Position numbers and translations under genes: made by a program
Source: Pseudomonas sp. GD03919
GTDB lineage: Bacteria > Pseudomonadota > Gammaproteobacteria > Pseudomonadales > Pseudomonadaceae
Assembly (NCBI RefSeq): GCF_029814935.1
Contig: NZ_CP104582.1
Location: 3,348,001 to 3,412,000, forward strand
DNA length: 64,000 nucleotides
Direction: 5' to 3'
The notes under the pieces: model-generated
Database searches by the model: none
What the model saw: only the letters and a program-made list of their open reading frames with translations
What the model was told of the DNA's origin: nothing
Shown here: piece after piece, positions 1 through 7,571 of the stretch
Position numbering within the stretch: the first letter of the stretch is position 1
Layout: the number at the start of each line of letters is the position of its first letter

Positions 1-516
1 CCCCTCGGGCGTGCCATCGGGGTTGAGCAGCAGACCGCTGGCGCGGCGCATCTCCCGGTAGAAGAACTCCATGCGCAACTGCTTGCGCCCCTTGGCCCAG
101 TCGGCGAAGGCCTCGCGGCTGCAGAGAAAGCGGCTGTCCGGGTGCCAGTGAATCGGTACGCCACAATGACGCAGCGCCTGCTCCAGGCGCCAGTCGCCGC
201 ATTCGGTAAGGTGCACCTCGGCCGGGTTGAGCCGCTGCGTCCAGCGCAGCAGTTCGCCCGGCAGGGAGCCGCTGTTGTCAGGGTCATCGAGGGCCACGTA
301 ATGCACCCTGATGCCCTGCTGACGCAGCGCCTCGGCAAAGTGGCGCATGGCGCTGAAGATCAACGCGATCTTCTTCGGGTGATGCGGCACATGGCTGGCC
401 TCTTCCATCACCTCGGCCAGCAGTACGTGATCCCGTAACGGGTCGATATCTGCCAGGCCTCCGAGGCCTGGGGTGAGCTGATCCCCCAGGATCAGAATCA
501 GACGACGTGCACTCAC
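1..516 (-). CDS. Photolyase-related protein (FeS-BCP/DPRP type), C-terminus beyond window
   Basis: Only the first 172 codons are inside the window; the gene runs off the left edge. The N-terminus (RRLILILGDQLTPGL, then VLLAEVMEEA, then KIALIFSAMRHFAEALR) matches the start of the deoxyribodipyrimidine photolyase-related family (PF04244), FAD enzymes whose characterised members carry a 4Fe-4S cluster and repair (6-4) photoproducts with light. The iron-sulfur cysteines lie in the missing part, so the subtype is inferred. The start is GTG at 516; its GTGA overlaps the stop of the upstream GIY-YIG gene, so the two are translationally coupled. It is the last visible gene of a three-gene operon behind a probable light-response operator at 2234-2270. 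Confidence 0.85.
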   Translation of the reverse strand, partial: MSARRLILILGDQLTPGLGGLADIDPLRDHVLLAEVMEEASHVPHHPKKIALIFSAMRHFAEALRQQGIRVHYVALDDPDNSGSLPGELLRWTQRLNPAEVHLTECGDWRLEQALRHCGVPIHWHPDSRFLCSREAFADWAKGRKQLRMEFFYREMRRASGLLLNPDGTPEG

Positions 517-1913
517 AGCGGCACGATCTCCATGGTGGGGTGACGGCGCAGATGGCCGAGCAGGATGTGATACGTATCGAGATTGAAGCCGCCCTGCCGC
601 TCGGCCAGTAACGGCGCCGCCAGTTCGGGACGATCGACCGTGCCGAGGTGACGCCACTGATCGAGCACATGCCACTGGCAGAGCCCATGGCGCTCGTCGC
701 GCTCGACCAGCGCAACCGGCCCGGCCCAGGGCCAGGCCTGGGTCTGCAGGCGCTCGGCACCAGCCAGCAGTCGCGTATCGTGACGCCGGCGTGACTCTGC
801 GCCACAGCAGGCGCCCGCGCAGCGCCCAAGCTGGTAGGCGAAACAGGCACCGTCGCCCTCCTCCAGGCCGAGGACACGCAGGCACAAGTGCCGCTCGCGG
901 GCCTGTTCCAGCAACCATTGCCGGGCATGATGGCGCGAACGAAACAGCCCGGCATGGCGCCCCCCAGGCGTCAGCGCCTGATGCTGCAGCAGATCGAGCT
1001 GCAGAGCGCCCGGCTCGCCCAGCAGCGCCCAGGTCAGCAACTCGCGCTGCTTGCGCAGACGGCGGTTGTACAGGGGCTGCAGGCGCTTGATTTCGTGCGA
1101 CTCGAGCAACAACGCGCCCAGCTCGCCGGCAGTCGGGATGACCCGCACATCACGGATCTGCTGGATCATCTGCAGGCTGCGGCGGTCGCGGTGGTCGTTA
1201 TTGAAGTGCGACATCACCCGACGACGCAGGTTGCGGCTCTTGCCCACGTACAGCTGCGCATCGCCATCGCCGAGAAAGTAGTACACGCCTGGACGTTCCG
1301 GTAAGGCCGCAAAACGCTCTGCCGGCAGCAACGGAGGCCGTGCCGCACTGCGTAGCTGGCTCGCCAGCGCAGTCGGCGCAACACACTGCAGCAAATGCCG
1401 GAGCACACTCAGCACGGCCTCGGCGTCAGGCACGGCACGATCACGGAAGAAGCGCTTAATCGCGAAATGCGCGCAGAGCGCATCGAAGCCGGCACTGGCC
1501 AAGTACGGCAGGGCCACCCTGGCCAGGCGCAGTATGCAGAGTTGCGGCGGGCGCAGCGTCTTCCAGTCAGGCAGTACCCGGCGCAAAAAAGCCAGGGCAA
1601 AACGCAGGTTGTAGCCAACCAATACCCGCCCCCGGATAGCCTCGGTGATCGCCTGTGCCTGGCTCTCGATACGCGGCTGGCCGCACAGTTCAAGTGGATG
1701 CAGGCCACTCAGGCGCAATAGCTGCGGCGGCAGGGCGATATCGGGCTCGAACAACCAGTGCAAACGTGCGCTGACGTTACCGTCGCTGTCGACCTGGATG
1801 ATCGCCAGCTCCCAGATGACATCTCGCCCCGGATGCACGCCACTGGTCTTGACCTCCACGACGGCCAGAGCCCTGCCCTGCACCGTCATGGATATCGCGC
1901 AAGGCGCAGTCAC
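513..1913 (-). CDS. DnaQ-like exonuclease domain fused to GIY-YIG nuclease (Cho/UvrC-N-like)
   Basis: A 466-residue two-domain protein. Residues about 10-180 have the fold pattern of a DEDDh 3'-5' exonuclease (DnaQ family); residues about 200-290 are a UvrC/Cho-type GIY-YIG endonuclease (GVYYFLGDGDAQLYVGKS, then LRRRV, then LLLESHEIKRLQPLYNRR). Cho-type enzymes make the 3' incision in nucleotide excision repair. The GIY-YIG catalytic Tyr, Arg and Glu are visible. The exonuclease motifs look broken: ExoI reads VEVKTSG instead of DxETTG, ExoII has FA where FD is expected, and the ExoIII His is replaced. The start is GTG at 1913, overlapping the DUF6482 stop (GTGA). Sharing an operon with a photolyase suggests a joint role in repair of UV damage. 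Confidence 0.88.
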   Translation of the reverse strand: MTAPCAISMTVQGRALAVVEVKTSGVHPGRDVIWELAIIQVDSDGNVSARLHWLFEPDIALPPQLLRLSGLHPLELCGQPRIESQAQAITEAIRGRVLVGYNLRFALAFLRRVLPDWKTLRPPQLCILRLARVALPYLASAGFDALCAHFAIKRFFRDRAVPDAEAVLSVLRHLLQCVAPTALASQLRSAARPPLLPAERFAALPERPGVYYFLGDGDAQLYVGKSRNLRRRVMSHFNNDHRDRRSLQMIQQIRDVRVIPTAGELGALLLESHEIKRLQPLYNRRLRKQRELLTWALLGEPGALQLDLLQHQALTPGGRHAGLFRSRHHARQWLLEQARERHLCLRVLGLEEGDGACFAYQLGRCAGACCGAESRRRHDTRLLAGAERLQTQAWPWAGPVALVERDERHGLCQWHVLDQWRHLGTVDRPELAAPLLAERQGGFNLDTYHILLGHLRRHPTMEIVPL

Positions 1914-2212
1914 CAGCCGGAGCGAAAGGCGATGGGCACACGCAGGCTGTTATCAGCCGATGGCATGCCGCACATTTCGTCATGCACCGAGCTGTGCACC
2001 AGGAAGAACGGCAACGTCGGCATCTCCTGCAGCACGTCACGCGCATGCTCCACAGAACGCAGGTTCAGCGTACTGCCCTGCTCATTGAGAATCGGATGGG
2101 CGCGCCCCGCCATCCGTGCCTCGAGCAGGTAGATACCCCCTTCAAGGGAAATCAGATTGAGTTCGTCGATACGCCCAGCCTGGGCGTGCGTTGACAGATC
2201 ATGCAGATTCAT
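1910..2212 (-). CDS. DUF6482 family protein
   Basis: A 100-residue protein that I place in the DUF6482 family of short Pseudomonas proteins by the pattern LISLEGGIYLLEARM, LRSVEHARDVLQ and FFLVHSSVHDEMCG. No enzymatic motif, signal peptide or membrane segment is visible, and its function is unknown. It is first in the operon with the GIY-YIG and photolyase genes; its stop overlaps the next start by 4 bases. The ATG at 2212 follows a strong AGGAGG ribosome-binding site and lies about 20 bases from the operator-like repeats, so its leader must be very short. Its steady position ahead of repair genes suggests a role in the light/UV response (inference). Confidence 0.75.
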   Translation of the reverse strand: MNLHDLSTHAQAGRIDELNLISLEGGIYLLEARMAGRAHPILNEQGSTLNLRSVEHARDVLQEMPTLPFFLVHSSVHDEMCGMPSADNSLRVPIAFRSGW

Positions 2213-2233
2213 AAGGCTTGCCTCCTGCTCGAA

Positions 2234-2270
2234 TTGTACAAGAACTTATACAAAATTGATTCTTGTACAA
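2234..2270 (-). promoter_or_regulatory. Promoter/operator with TGTACA boxes, probable LitR/CarH-type light-response site
   Basis: Perfect 11-bp inverted repeat TTGTACAAGAA (2234-2244) and TTCTTGTACAA (2260-2270) with a third related box, TATACA, at 2247-2252, so three T(G/A)TACA boxes occur in 37 bases. It lies just upstream of the DUF6482/GIY-YIG/photolyase operon. MerR-family B12 photoreceptors of the LitR/CarH group are known to bind repeats of this kind ahead of photolyase genes in Pseudomonas. On the minus strand TACAAT (2233-2238) could be the -10. Assignment to LitR is inference from box sequence and gene context. Confidence 0.55.
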
Positions 2271-2347
2271 CAACAGAAAAACTCAAGCCCACAACGCAAA
2301 CCGCCCGTCTGCTTCAGACGGGCGGCTGTGCAATGCCTGCCGCTTCG

Positions 2348-2839
2348 TCAGTCGTGCTTGGTGACCTTGTCCAGGTAGCCCATGGCGAAGGCCGAGCCCA
2401 CGAAGGTCAGGTGGATGATCACGTACCACTTGAGGTACTCCAGATCGTAGTTCTTCGCATCCATGAACACCTTGAGCAGGTGGATGGAGGAAATCGCCAC
2501 GATGGAGGCCGCTACCTTCATCTTCAGCGAACTGGAGTCCATCTTGCCGAGCCAGCTGAGCTTCTCGGTGCCTTCATGAATATCCAGGCGCGACACGAAA
2601 TTCTCGTAGCCGGACAGCATCACCATCACCAGCAGGCCGCCGACCAGCGCCATGTCGATCAGCGACAGGAGCTTGAGAATAACGTCGGCTTCGGTGAGGG
2701 AAAAGATCTGCGGCAGGATGTGATACAGCTCCTGAAAGAACTTGACCGACAGGGCCAGCACAGCAAGAGAAAGGCCGAAGTAAATGGGCGCCAGCAACCA
2801 GCGCGACGCGTACATGGCGTTTTCAACAAAGCGTTCCAT
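2348..2839 (-). CDS. UPF0114 (YqhA) family membrane protein
   Basis: A 163-residue inner-membrane protein of the UPF0114/TIGR00645 family. Visible membrane segments are [19 protein letters not shown] near residues 14-32, [21 protein letters not shown] near 60-80, [20 protein letters not shown] near 107-126 and a C-terminal hydrophobic stretch. The family-typical block [19 protein letters not shown] is present. The biochemical role of the family is unknown. The ATG at 2839 was chosen because the family begins [18 protein letters not shown]; the open frame upstream is non-homologous. It appears to be a single-gene transcription unit. Confidence 0.88.
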   Translation of the reverse strand: MERFVENAMYASRWLLAPIYFGLSLAVLALSVKFFQELYHILPQIFSLTEADVILKLLSLIDMALVGGLLVMVMLSGYENFVSRLDIHEGTEKLSWLGKMDSSSLKMKVAASIVAISSIHLLKVFMDAKNYDLEYLKWYVIIHLTFVGSAFAMGYLDKVTKHD

Positions 2840-2981
2840 GGAGAACTCACTGAGAGGGAGGGGAAAAACGCGGCGAGTATACCCATCGCCCAGCTGGCAC
2901 AGAAGACGCACCGCGCACTGTGGATAAGCACAGCTACAGACTGATCGGAAAACGCCAGCAGGAGGGCTGATTAGGAAGGAA

Positions 2982-3335
2982 TCAGCTCTGCCCGTCGGTT
3001 TCGGGGCGACGCTGCAATGATCCGCCGGCGCTTGGCCGTTGACCATTGACCCGACGCAGTTCAGCCAGCAGATGCAGGTGCCAGATCGGCGGTTCAGCGC
3101 AGGCGACGTAACCTTGCGAGGCCAGGCTATCGGCGATCGCCGCCAGCGCCTTCTCAGCGCTGCAAGGCCCGTAGAATGGGCCTTGCGCCTTGATTGCAGA
3201 GGGCTGAGCACCTGACATGCCGGCTGCGCAGAGCAGTGTCCAGCGGCCGTTGTCTCCGGCCAGCGGCTTGATCACGCACTCGATGCGCACGGCCAGGCCC
3301 AAGCATTGACGGGTAAGGCAGAGGCTGCGCGACAT
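2982..3335 (-). CDS. Hypothetical protein
   Basis: A 117-residue open frame with normal Pseudomonas codon use and no domain I recognise. It carries no signal peptide or membrane segment, has several cysteines (residues 6, 12, 20 and others, unpaired in spacing) and a short hydrophobic stretch in the middle. The start at 3335 has only a weak purine-rich upstream sequence. It is followed 140 bases on by the UPF0114 gene on the same strand, but with no overlap, so operon membership is uncertain. Possibly a lineage-specific orphan; the alternative is a non-coding frame kept open by high GC. Confidence 0.5.
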   Translation of the reverse strand: MSRSLCLTRQCLGLAVRIECVIKPLAGDNGRWTLLCAAGMSGAQPSAIKAQGPFYGPCSAEKALAAIADSLASQGYVACAEPPIWHLHLLAELRRVNGQRPSAGGSLQRRPETDGQS

Positions 3336-3401
3336 GGCGACGACCCTCGCTAAATCCAGTCTCCAGCCTACACCCCGAACGCCGACACTGGGAAGCCGGA
3401 G

Positions 3402-3424
3402 TTACCCACACATTCTGTGGATAA
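3402..3424. promoter_or_regulatory. Facing DnaA-box-like nonamers
   Basis: TTACCCACA at 3402-3410 faces TGTGGATAA at 3416-3424. The second is the exact complement of the consensus DnaA box TTATCCACA and the first differs at one base. Together they make a near-perfect inverted repeat with a 5-base gap, upstream of the hypothetical gene at 2982-3335 and downstream of the Lon-like gene. A third exact box is at 2919-2927. They could bind DnaA or act as a weak hairpin; function is not shown. Confidence 0.3.
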
Positions 3425-3499
3425 CTCTGTGCATGAAGCGTGAGTAATGAGCGTTGCGCGCCTGCCCCGAGTGATACGGAACAATCGTGCAAGATCTGA

Positions 3500-5962
3500 T
3501 CAGCTCGCGGCGTCGGCCTCGCCCTTCTTGCGCCGCGGCACCTTGGCCGGCTTGGCGGCTGCCGGCTCCTCAGCGGGCTTGGCTTCCTCTTCCAGACCGA
3601 TTTCGGCGATATCACGCAGGCGCTCGACTACCCGGGCGTTGACGCTGCCCTTGGGGAAGCGCCCTTTTTCGTCCGGGTGCCCGGCCGGCTCGCCAACCAG
3701 CAGGCTCAGTGCCTCGTCGACATGGCGCACGGCATAGACGTTGAACTGGCCGGCACGCACCGCCTGCAATACGCGGTCATCGAGCATCAGGTTGGCGACG
3801 TTGGAGTGCGGGATGATCACCCCCTGCTCGCCAGTCAGGCCGCGCGCCTCGCAGAGGCGGAAGAAGCCTTCGATCTTCTCGTTGACCCCGCCGACCGCCT
3901 GCACCTCGCCGAACTGGTTGATCGAACCGGTGATGGCGAAGCACTGCTTGAGCGGCGTGCGCGACAGCGCCGAGATCAGCGTGCACACCTCGCCAAGCGA
4001 GGCGCTATCGCCGTCGACATAACCGTAGGACTGTTCCAGGGCGATGCTGGCGGAAATCTCCAGTGGGAATTCCTGTGCATAGCGGCTACCGAGGAAGCCG
4101 GTGAGGATCATCACGCCCTTGGAGTGAATCGGCTGACCAAGGCTGACTTCGCGCTCGATGTCGACGATGCCGCTGCCGCCCGGATAGACGGTGGCGGAAA
4201 TCCGCGCTGGCACACCAAAGGCCGAATCACCCACTTCCAGCACGGTCAGACCGTTGCACTTGCCGACGGCAGCGCCGCAGGTGTCGATAAGGATGATGCC
4301 AGCCAGCATGTCGTCGATGATCCGCGCCGAAACGCGCCCGGTGCGGGTGGCCTTGGCCTTCAGCGCGCGTTCGATATGACCGACGTCGGTGATGCTTTCC
4401 CCGGCGAGCTGGCGAATGAAGTCGGCCTCGCTGACCAGCTGGAACAGGTCACCGATACGCGCCGATAGGCGTCCCTGGTGCTCGGCCAGACGCGCGCTGT
4501 GGGTAGCCAGGCGCGCCACCGCGGCACCGGTCAGCGGCGCCATGCCCTCTTCCGAGGTACGCGTTTTCATCAATTGAGCGAACTGCTCCAGGCTGTCGTC
4601 GGCGAGCGGGATGTCCTCGTCGAAGTCGACCAGCACACGGAACATTTCCTGGAAATCTGGATCGGCGTCCTGCAATGCGTAATACAGCTGGCGCGAGCCG
4701 ATGATGATGACTTTCAGCTGCAGCGGGATGACCTGCGGGTTGAGCGTGACGGTGGCGATGCGCCCGAGATCGCCCAACGGCGACTCCATCTTCAACTGGC
4801 GCGAATGCAGCGCGCGCTTGAGCGCTTCCCAGACGAAGGGCTCACCGAGCAATTTTTCCGCCTCGACCACCAGGTAGCCGCCGTTGGCCCGATGCAACGC
4901 GCCGGGGCGCAGCTGACGGTAACTGGTATACAACGCGCCCTGATCGGAGTTGTATTCGATACGGCCGAACAGGTTGTCGTAGGTCGGGTGCGACTCGAAC
5001 ACCACTGGTGCGCCGCCGTTGGCGTGATGACCGACCACCAGGCTCGGGCAGTAGATTTCCTCCAGCAGCTTGCGCAGTTGCGGGTCGGCCTTGTCGACAT
5101 CCACCAGCTGCTCGACGGCGGTTTTCAGCAGGTTGATCTGCATGGCCTGCAGATAGGCGCAGACACCCGCGTTCTCGGCATACTTCTCCGACAGCGGCGC
5201 CAGCAGCGGCTGCAGGGCCACGGTGATGGTCTCTTCATTGAGCTGACGCAGCAGATTGCTCGACTCGCGCTTCCACTGCGGCAGGCTGGCCAACTCTTCG
5301 TTGAGGCGCTCTTCGAGCACGGCGATATCGGCGTGGAAGCGCTCGCGCTGAGTCTCGGGCAGTTGCGCGAACTCGGCTTCATCCAGTGCCTTGCCGTCGG
5401 CCATCGGGGTGAAGGCGATATTGGTGCTGTCGCGGTACAGGGCCACGCCCTTCTCCAGCGACAGTTTCTCAATCACATCCAGCGCCTGGTCGTAACGCTT
5501 GTTGAAGGTGCGGTCGATGGCACTCTTCTTCTGCTGGTAGGTCGGTGTCTCGAACACCGCCGGGAAGGTGGCCAGCAGGTTGTCGATCAACTGATTGATA
5601 TCGGCGATGAACGCACTCGCGGTACCCGCCGGCAGCTCCAGCGCACGCGGCTCGCGCGGCTCGTCGAAGTGGTTGACGTAGACCCGGTCAGCCGGTGTCG
5701 CCATGCGCTTGGCCTCGGCCTTGAGGTAGCGCTGCACGAAAGAGAAACGCCCGGTGCCGGGCTCGCCCATGACGAACACGTTATAACCGGGGCGCGGCAT
5801 GGCCACGCCGAACTGCAGCGCCTCGACCGCGCGTGACTGGCCGAGAACACCACGGAAGGGTTCGAGATCATCGGTGCTGCTGAAGTTGAACTGCTCGGGG
5901 GCGAAGGGGCGGGTCAGCGATTCGGGGGCAAGGCGCAAAGCATCGAGGCTAAGCTTGGACAT
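3500..5962 (-). CDS. Lon-family ATP-dependent protease (AAA_32 type, AsrA-like)
   Basis: An 820-residue cytoplasmic protease of the Lon-related AAA_32 class, the family of P. aeruginosa AsrA (PA0779), linked to heat and aminoglycoside stress. An AAA+ module is at the N-terminal side (P-loop GEPGTGRFS at about residues 66-74, with Arg in place of the usual Lys, as I recall is common in this class). A Lon C-terminal peptidase domain follows, with Ser in the GDSASLGEV block and Lys in AVGGVNEKIEGFF forming the Ser-Lys dyad. The C-terminus is an Ala/Lys/Glu-rich tail. The ATG at 5962 (MSKLSLDALRLAPESL) is preceded by AAGGAT; the 25 codons upstream are not family-like. Divergent from the Mg-transporter gene. 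Confidence 0.9.
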   Translation of the reverse strand: MSKLSLDALRLAPESLTRPFAPEQFNFSSTDDLEPFRGVLGQSRAVEALQFGVAMPRPGYNVFVMGEPGTGRFSFVQRYLKAEAKRMATPADRVYVNHFDEPREPRALELPAGTASAFIADINQLIDNLLATFPAVFETPTYQQKKSAIDRTFNKRYDQALDVIEKLSLEKGVALYRDSTNIAFTPMADGKALDEAEFAQLPETQRERFHADIAVLEERLNEELASLPQWKRESSNLLRQLNEETITVALQPLLAPLSEKYAENAGVCAYLQAMQINLLKTAVEQLVDVDKADPQLRKLLEEIYCPSLVVGHHANGGAPVVFESHPTYDNLFGRIEYNSDQGALYTSYRQLRPGALHRANGGYLVVEAEKLLGEPFVWEALKRALHSRQLKMESPLGDLGRIATVTLNPQVIPLQLKVIIIGSRQLYYALQDADPDFQEMFRVLVDFDEDIPLADDSLEQFAQLMKTRTSEEGMAPLTGAAVARLATHSARLAEHQGRLSARIGDLFQLVSEADFIRQLAGESITDVGHIERALKAKATRTGRVSARIIDDMLAGIILIDTCGAAVGKCNGLTVLEVGDSAFGVPARISATVYPGGSGIVDIEREVSLGQPIHSKGVMILTGFLGSRYAQEFPLEISASIALEQSYGYVDGDSASLGEVCTLISALSRTPLKQCFAITGSINQFGEVQAVGGVNEKIEGFFRLCEARGLTGEQGVIIPHSNVANLMLDDRVLQAVRAGQFNVYAVRHVDEALSLLVGEPAGHPDEKGRFPKGSVNARVVERLRDIAEIGLEEEAKPAEEPAAAKPAKVPRRKKGEADAAS

Positions 5963-6111
5963 TGGCAATCCTTTATAGCGGGCGGAAATTCCGCAAAACA
6001 TGGGGTGATTCTGGGCCTGTGGCGCGAAAGGGATCAAGGTTTGATTCAGCTCAGGATGAAAAATCCGAGCACGGATAAGCTACCCGTCACCCTCCTTGCG
6101 CGAAAACCACC

Positions 6112-7092
6112 ATGTCCAGTCCCCCTCACCTGCATCTTCCCGTCCTGCATGCCGCCCGCCAGGACTACGCCGCGCTCAATCACCGACTCAGCGTACGTGA
6201 GGCGCTGGAAGACATCCGCACCCAAGGTCTGGGGGAGCGCATCATCTATTTTTATGTAATCGACGATGAGCAGCGCCTGATCGGCGTGCTACCCAGCCGT
6301 CGCCTGCTTACCGCACCACCGGACGCCCGGCTGAACGAGCTGATGGACAGCACCGTCATCGCACTGCCCGATCACGCCACCATTCTCGATGCCTGCCAAT
6401 TGCTGATTCGGCATCGTTTCCTGGCACTGCCTGTGGTGGACGAGCAACAGCGCCTGTGCGGCCTGGTGGATATCGCCCTGCTCAATGAGGAAAACCCGGA
6501 TCTGCGCCAGCGCAATCAGGCCGATGCACTGTTCGAAACCCTTGGTTTTCACGTTACCCAGGTTGGCAAGGCCTCGCCGCTATGGGCCTTTCGCCTGCGC
6601 GTGCCCTGGCTATTGGCGACCATCGCCAGCGGCACCCTCTGCGCCCTGCTGGCCAGCCTCTACGAACTGACCCTGGCCAAGAGCATCGTCCTCGCTTTCT
6701 TCCTTACCCTGGTGCTGGGCTTGGGCGAGAGCGTGAGCATGCAGTCGATGTCGGTGACCATCCAGGCGCTGCGCAGCGTCCGCCCCAATCTGAGCTGGTA
6801 CCTGCGCAGCCTGCGTCATGAACTGCCGACCGCCCTGCTGCTCGGCAGCACCTGCGGCAGTCTGGTGGCGATGATCGTCTGGCTCTGGCGCGGCGAGGCC
6901 TGGACCGGACTGATCATCGGCTGCAGCATCCTGCTGTCGCTCTGCGCCGCCTGCCTGCTCGGCCTCAGCGTACCCACGCTGCTGCACGCCCTGAGGCTCG
7001 ACCCGAAGATCGCAGCAGGGCCGGTGACCCTGGCAGTGACCGACCTGTGCACCTTGCTGTTCTACTTCAGCCTGGCCGCCTGGTTGCTGTGA
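6112..7092 (+). CDS. MgtE-like magnesium transporter, short form
   Basis: A 326-residue membrane protein: two CBS motifs at about residues 20-130 (IIYFYVIDDEQRLIGVLPSR and FLALPVVDEQQRLCGLVD), then an MgtE membrane domain (about 150-326) with five hydrophobic segments ending in LCTLLFYFSLAAWLL. MgtE channels carry Mg2+ and are gated by Mg2+ bound to the cytosolic CBS region. The usual N-terminal superhelical domain is absent, so it is shorter than the roughly 450-residue canonical MgtE; gating may differ. GLGESVSMQSMSV aligns with the pore-helix region. It converges with the DksA/TraR gene and the two reading frames overlap by 31 bases at their ends. Confidence 0.85.
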   Translation: MSSPPHLHLPVLHAARQDYAALNHRLSVREALEDIRTQGLGERIIYFYVIDDEQRLIGVLPSRRLLTAPPDARLNELMDSTVIALPDHATILDACQLLIRHRFLALPVVDEQQRLCGLVDIALLNEENPDLRQRNQADALFETLGFHVTQVGKASPLWAFRLRVPWLLATIASGTLCALLASLYELTLAKSIVLAFFLTLVLGLGESVSMQSMSVTIQALRSVRPNLSWYLRSLRHELPTALLLGSTCGSLVAMIVWLWRGEAWTGLIIGCSILLSLCAACLLGLSVPTLLHALRLDPKIAAGPVTLAVTDLCTLLFYFSLAAWLL

Positions 7093-7406
7093 CCCTCCCT
7101 ATCCTCGGCACAACGCAGGCAGTATTCGGCCACCGGCAGCGCGGCCAGACGCGCCGCCTCGATTGCTTCGCCGCAGCACAGGCACTCGCCATAACGCCCC
7201 TCGGCCAGGCGCAGCTGCGCCTGGTGCACCAGCAGCAGTCCCTGCTCGGCCTCGGCCAGCAGGGCTTCGAGCACCTCATCGTTCTGCCGCTGCTGCGCCT
7301 GCTCGGCGAAATCCGCTGAGTGGCTGCGCGCCAGATCGCGCCGAATCGCCTCGGCACGGGTCGTGTAATCATGCAGCAGCGCATCCTGCACAACACGGTG
7401 AGCCAT
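7062..7406 (-). CDS. DksA/TraR C4-type zinc-finger protein
   Basis: A 114-residue protein with an N-terminal helical region (about residues 8-70) and a C-terminal four-cysteine finger, CLCCGEAIEAARLAALPVAE followed by YCLRC. This is the DksA/TraR family architecture; members insert a coiled coil into the RNA polymerase secondary channel and alter promoter response to ppGpp. The acidic tip residues needed for DksA activity are not obvious, so a YbiI/TraR-like role is possible. The ATG at 7406 follows GAGGAGA with good spacing. The gene converges on the MgtE-like gene, sharing 31 bases of coding sequence on opposite strands. Confidence 0.85.
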   Translation of the reverse strand: MAHRVVQDALLHDYTTRAEAIRRDLARSHSADFAEQAQQRQNDEVLEALLAEAEQGLLLVHQAQLRLAEGRYGECLCCGEAIEAARLAALPVAEYCLRCAEDREGHSNQAARLK

Positions 7407-7571
7407 GAGCAATCTCCTCGCGTATGAAAGAAGCCTCAGTGTGATGCACCACGCAACGCCAATGACTGACGCCGGTCAGCACTTGCGCGAAATGCCGACG
7501 TCGACTGCCTTGACAGCAGTCGACCGCGTGACCAAAGCTCGACCATCGCCATAATCAGAAGAACAGCGACC

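Noticed and set aside
2840..3211. Upstream in-frame extension of the UPF0114 gene (124 codons)
   Set aside because: The family starts at [14 protein letters not shown] (2839) and the extension is non-homologous and overlaps the hypothetical gene at 2982-3335.
4478..5836. Long open frame (452 codons) opposite the Lon-like gene, and similar ones at 8007-9092 and 11544-12650
   Set aside because: Antisense frames kept open by high GC; composition is Gln/Val/Arg/Leu-rich and no start signals or family features are seen.
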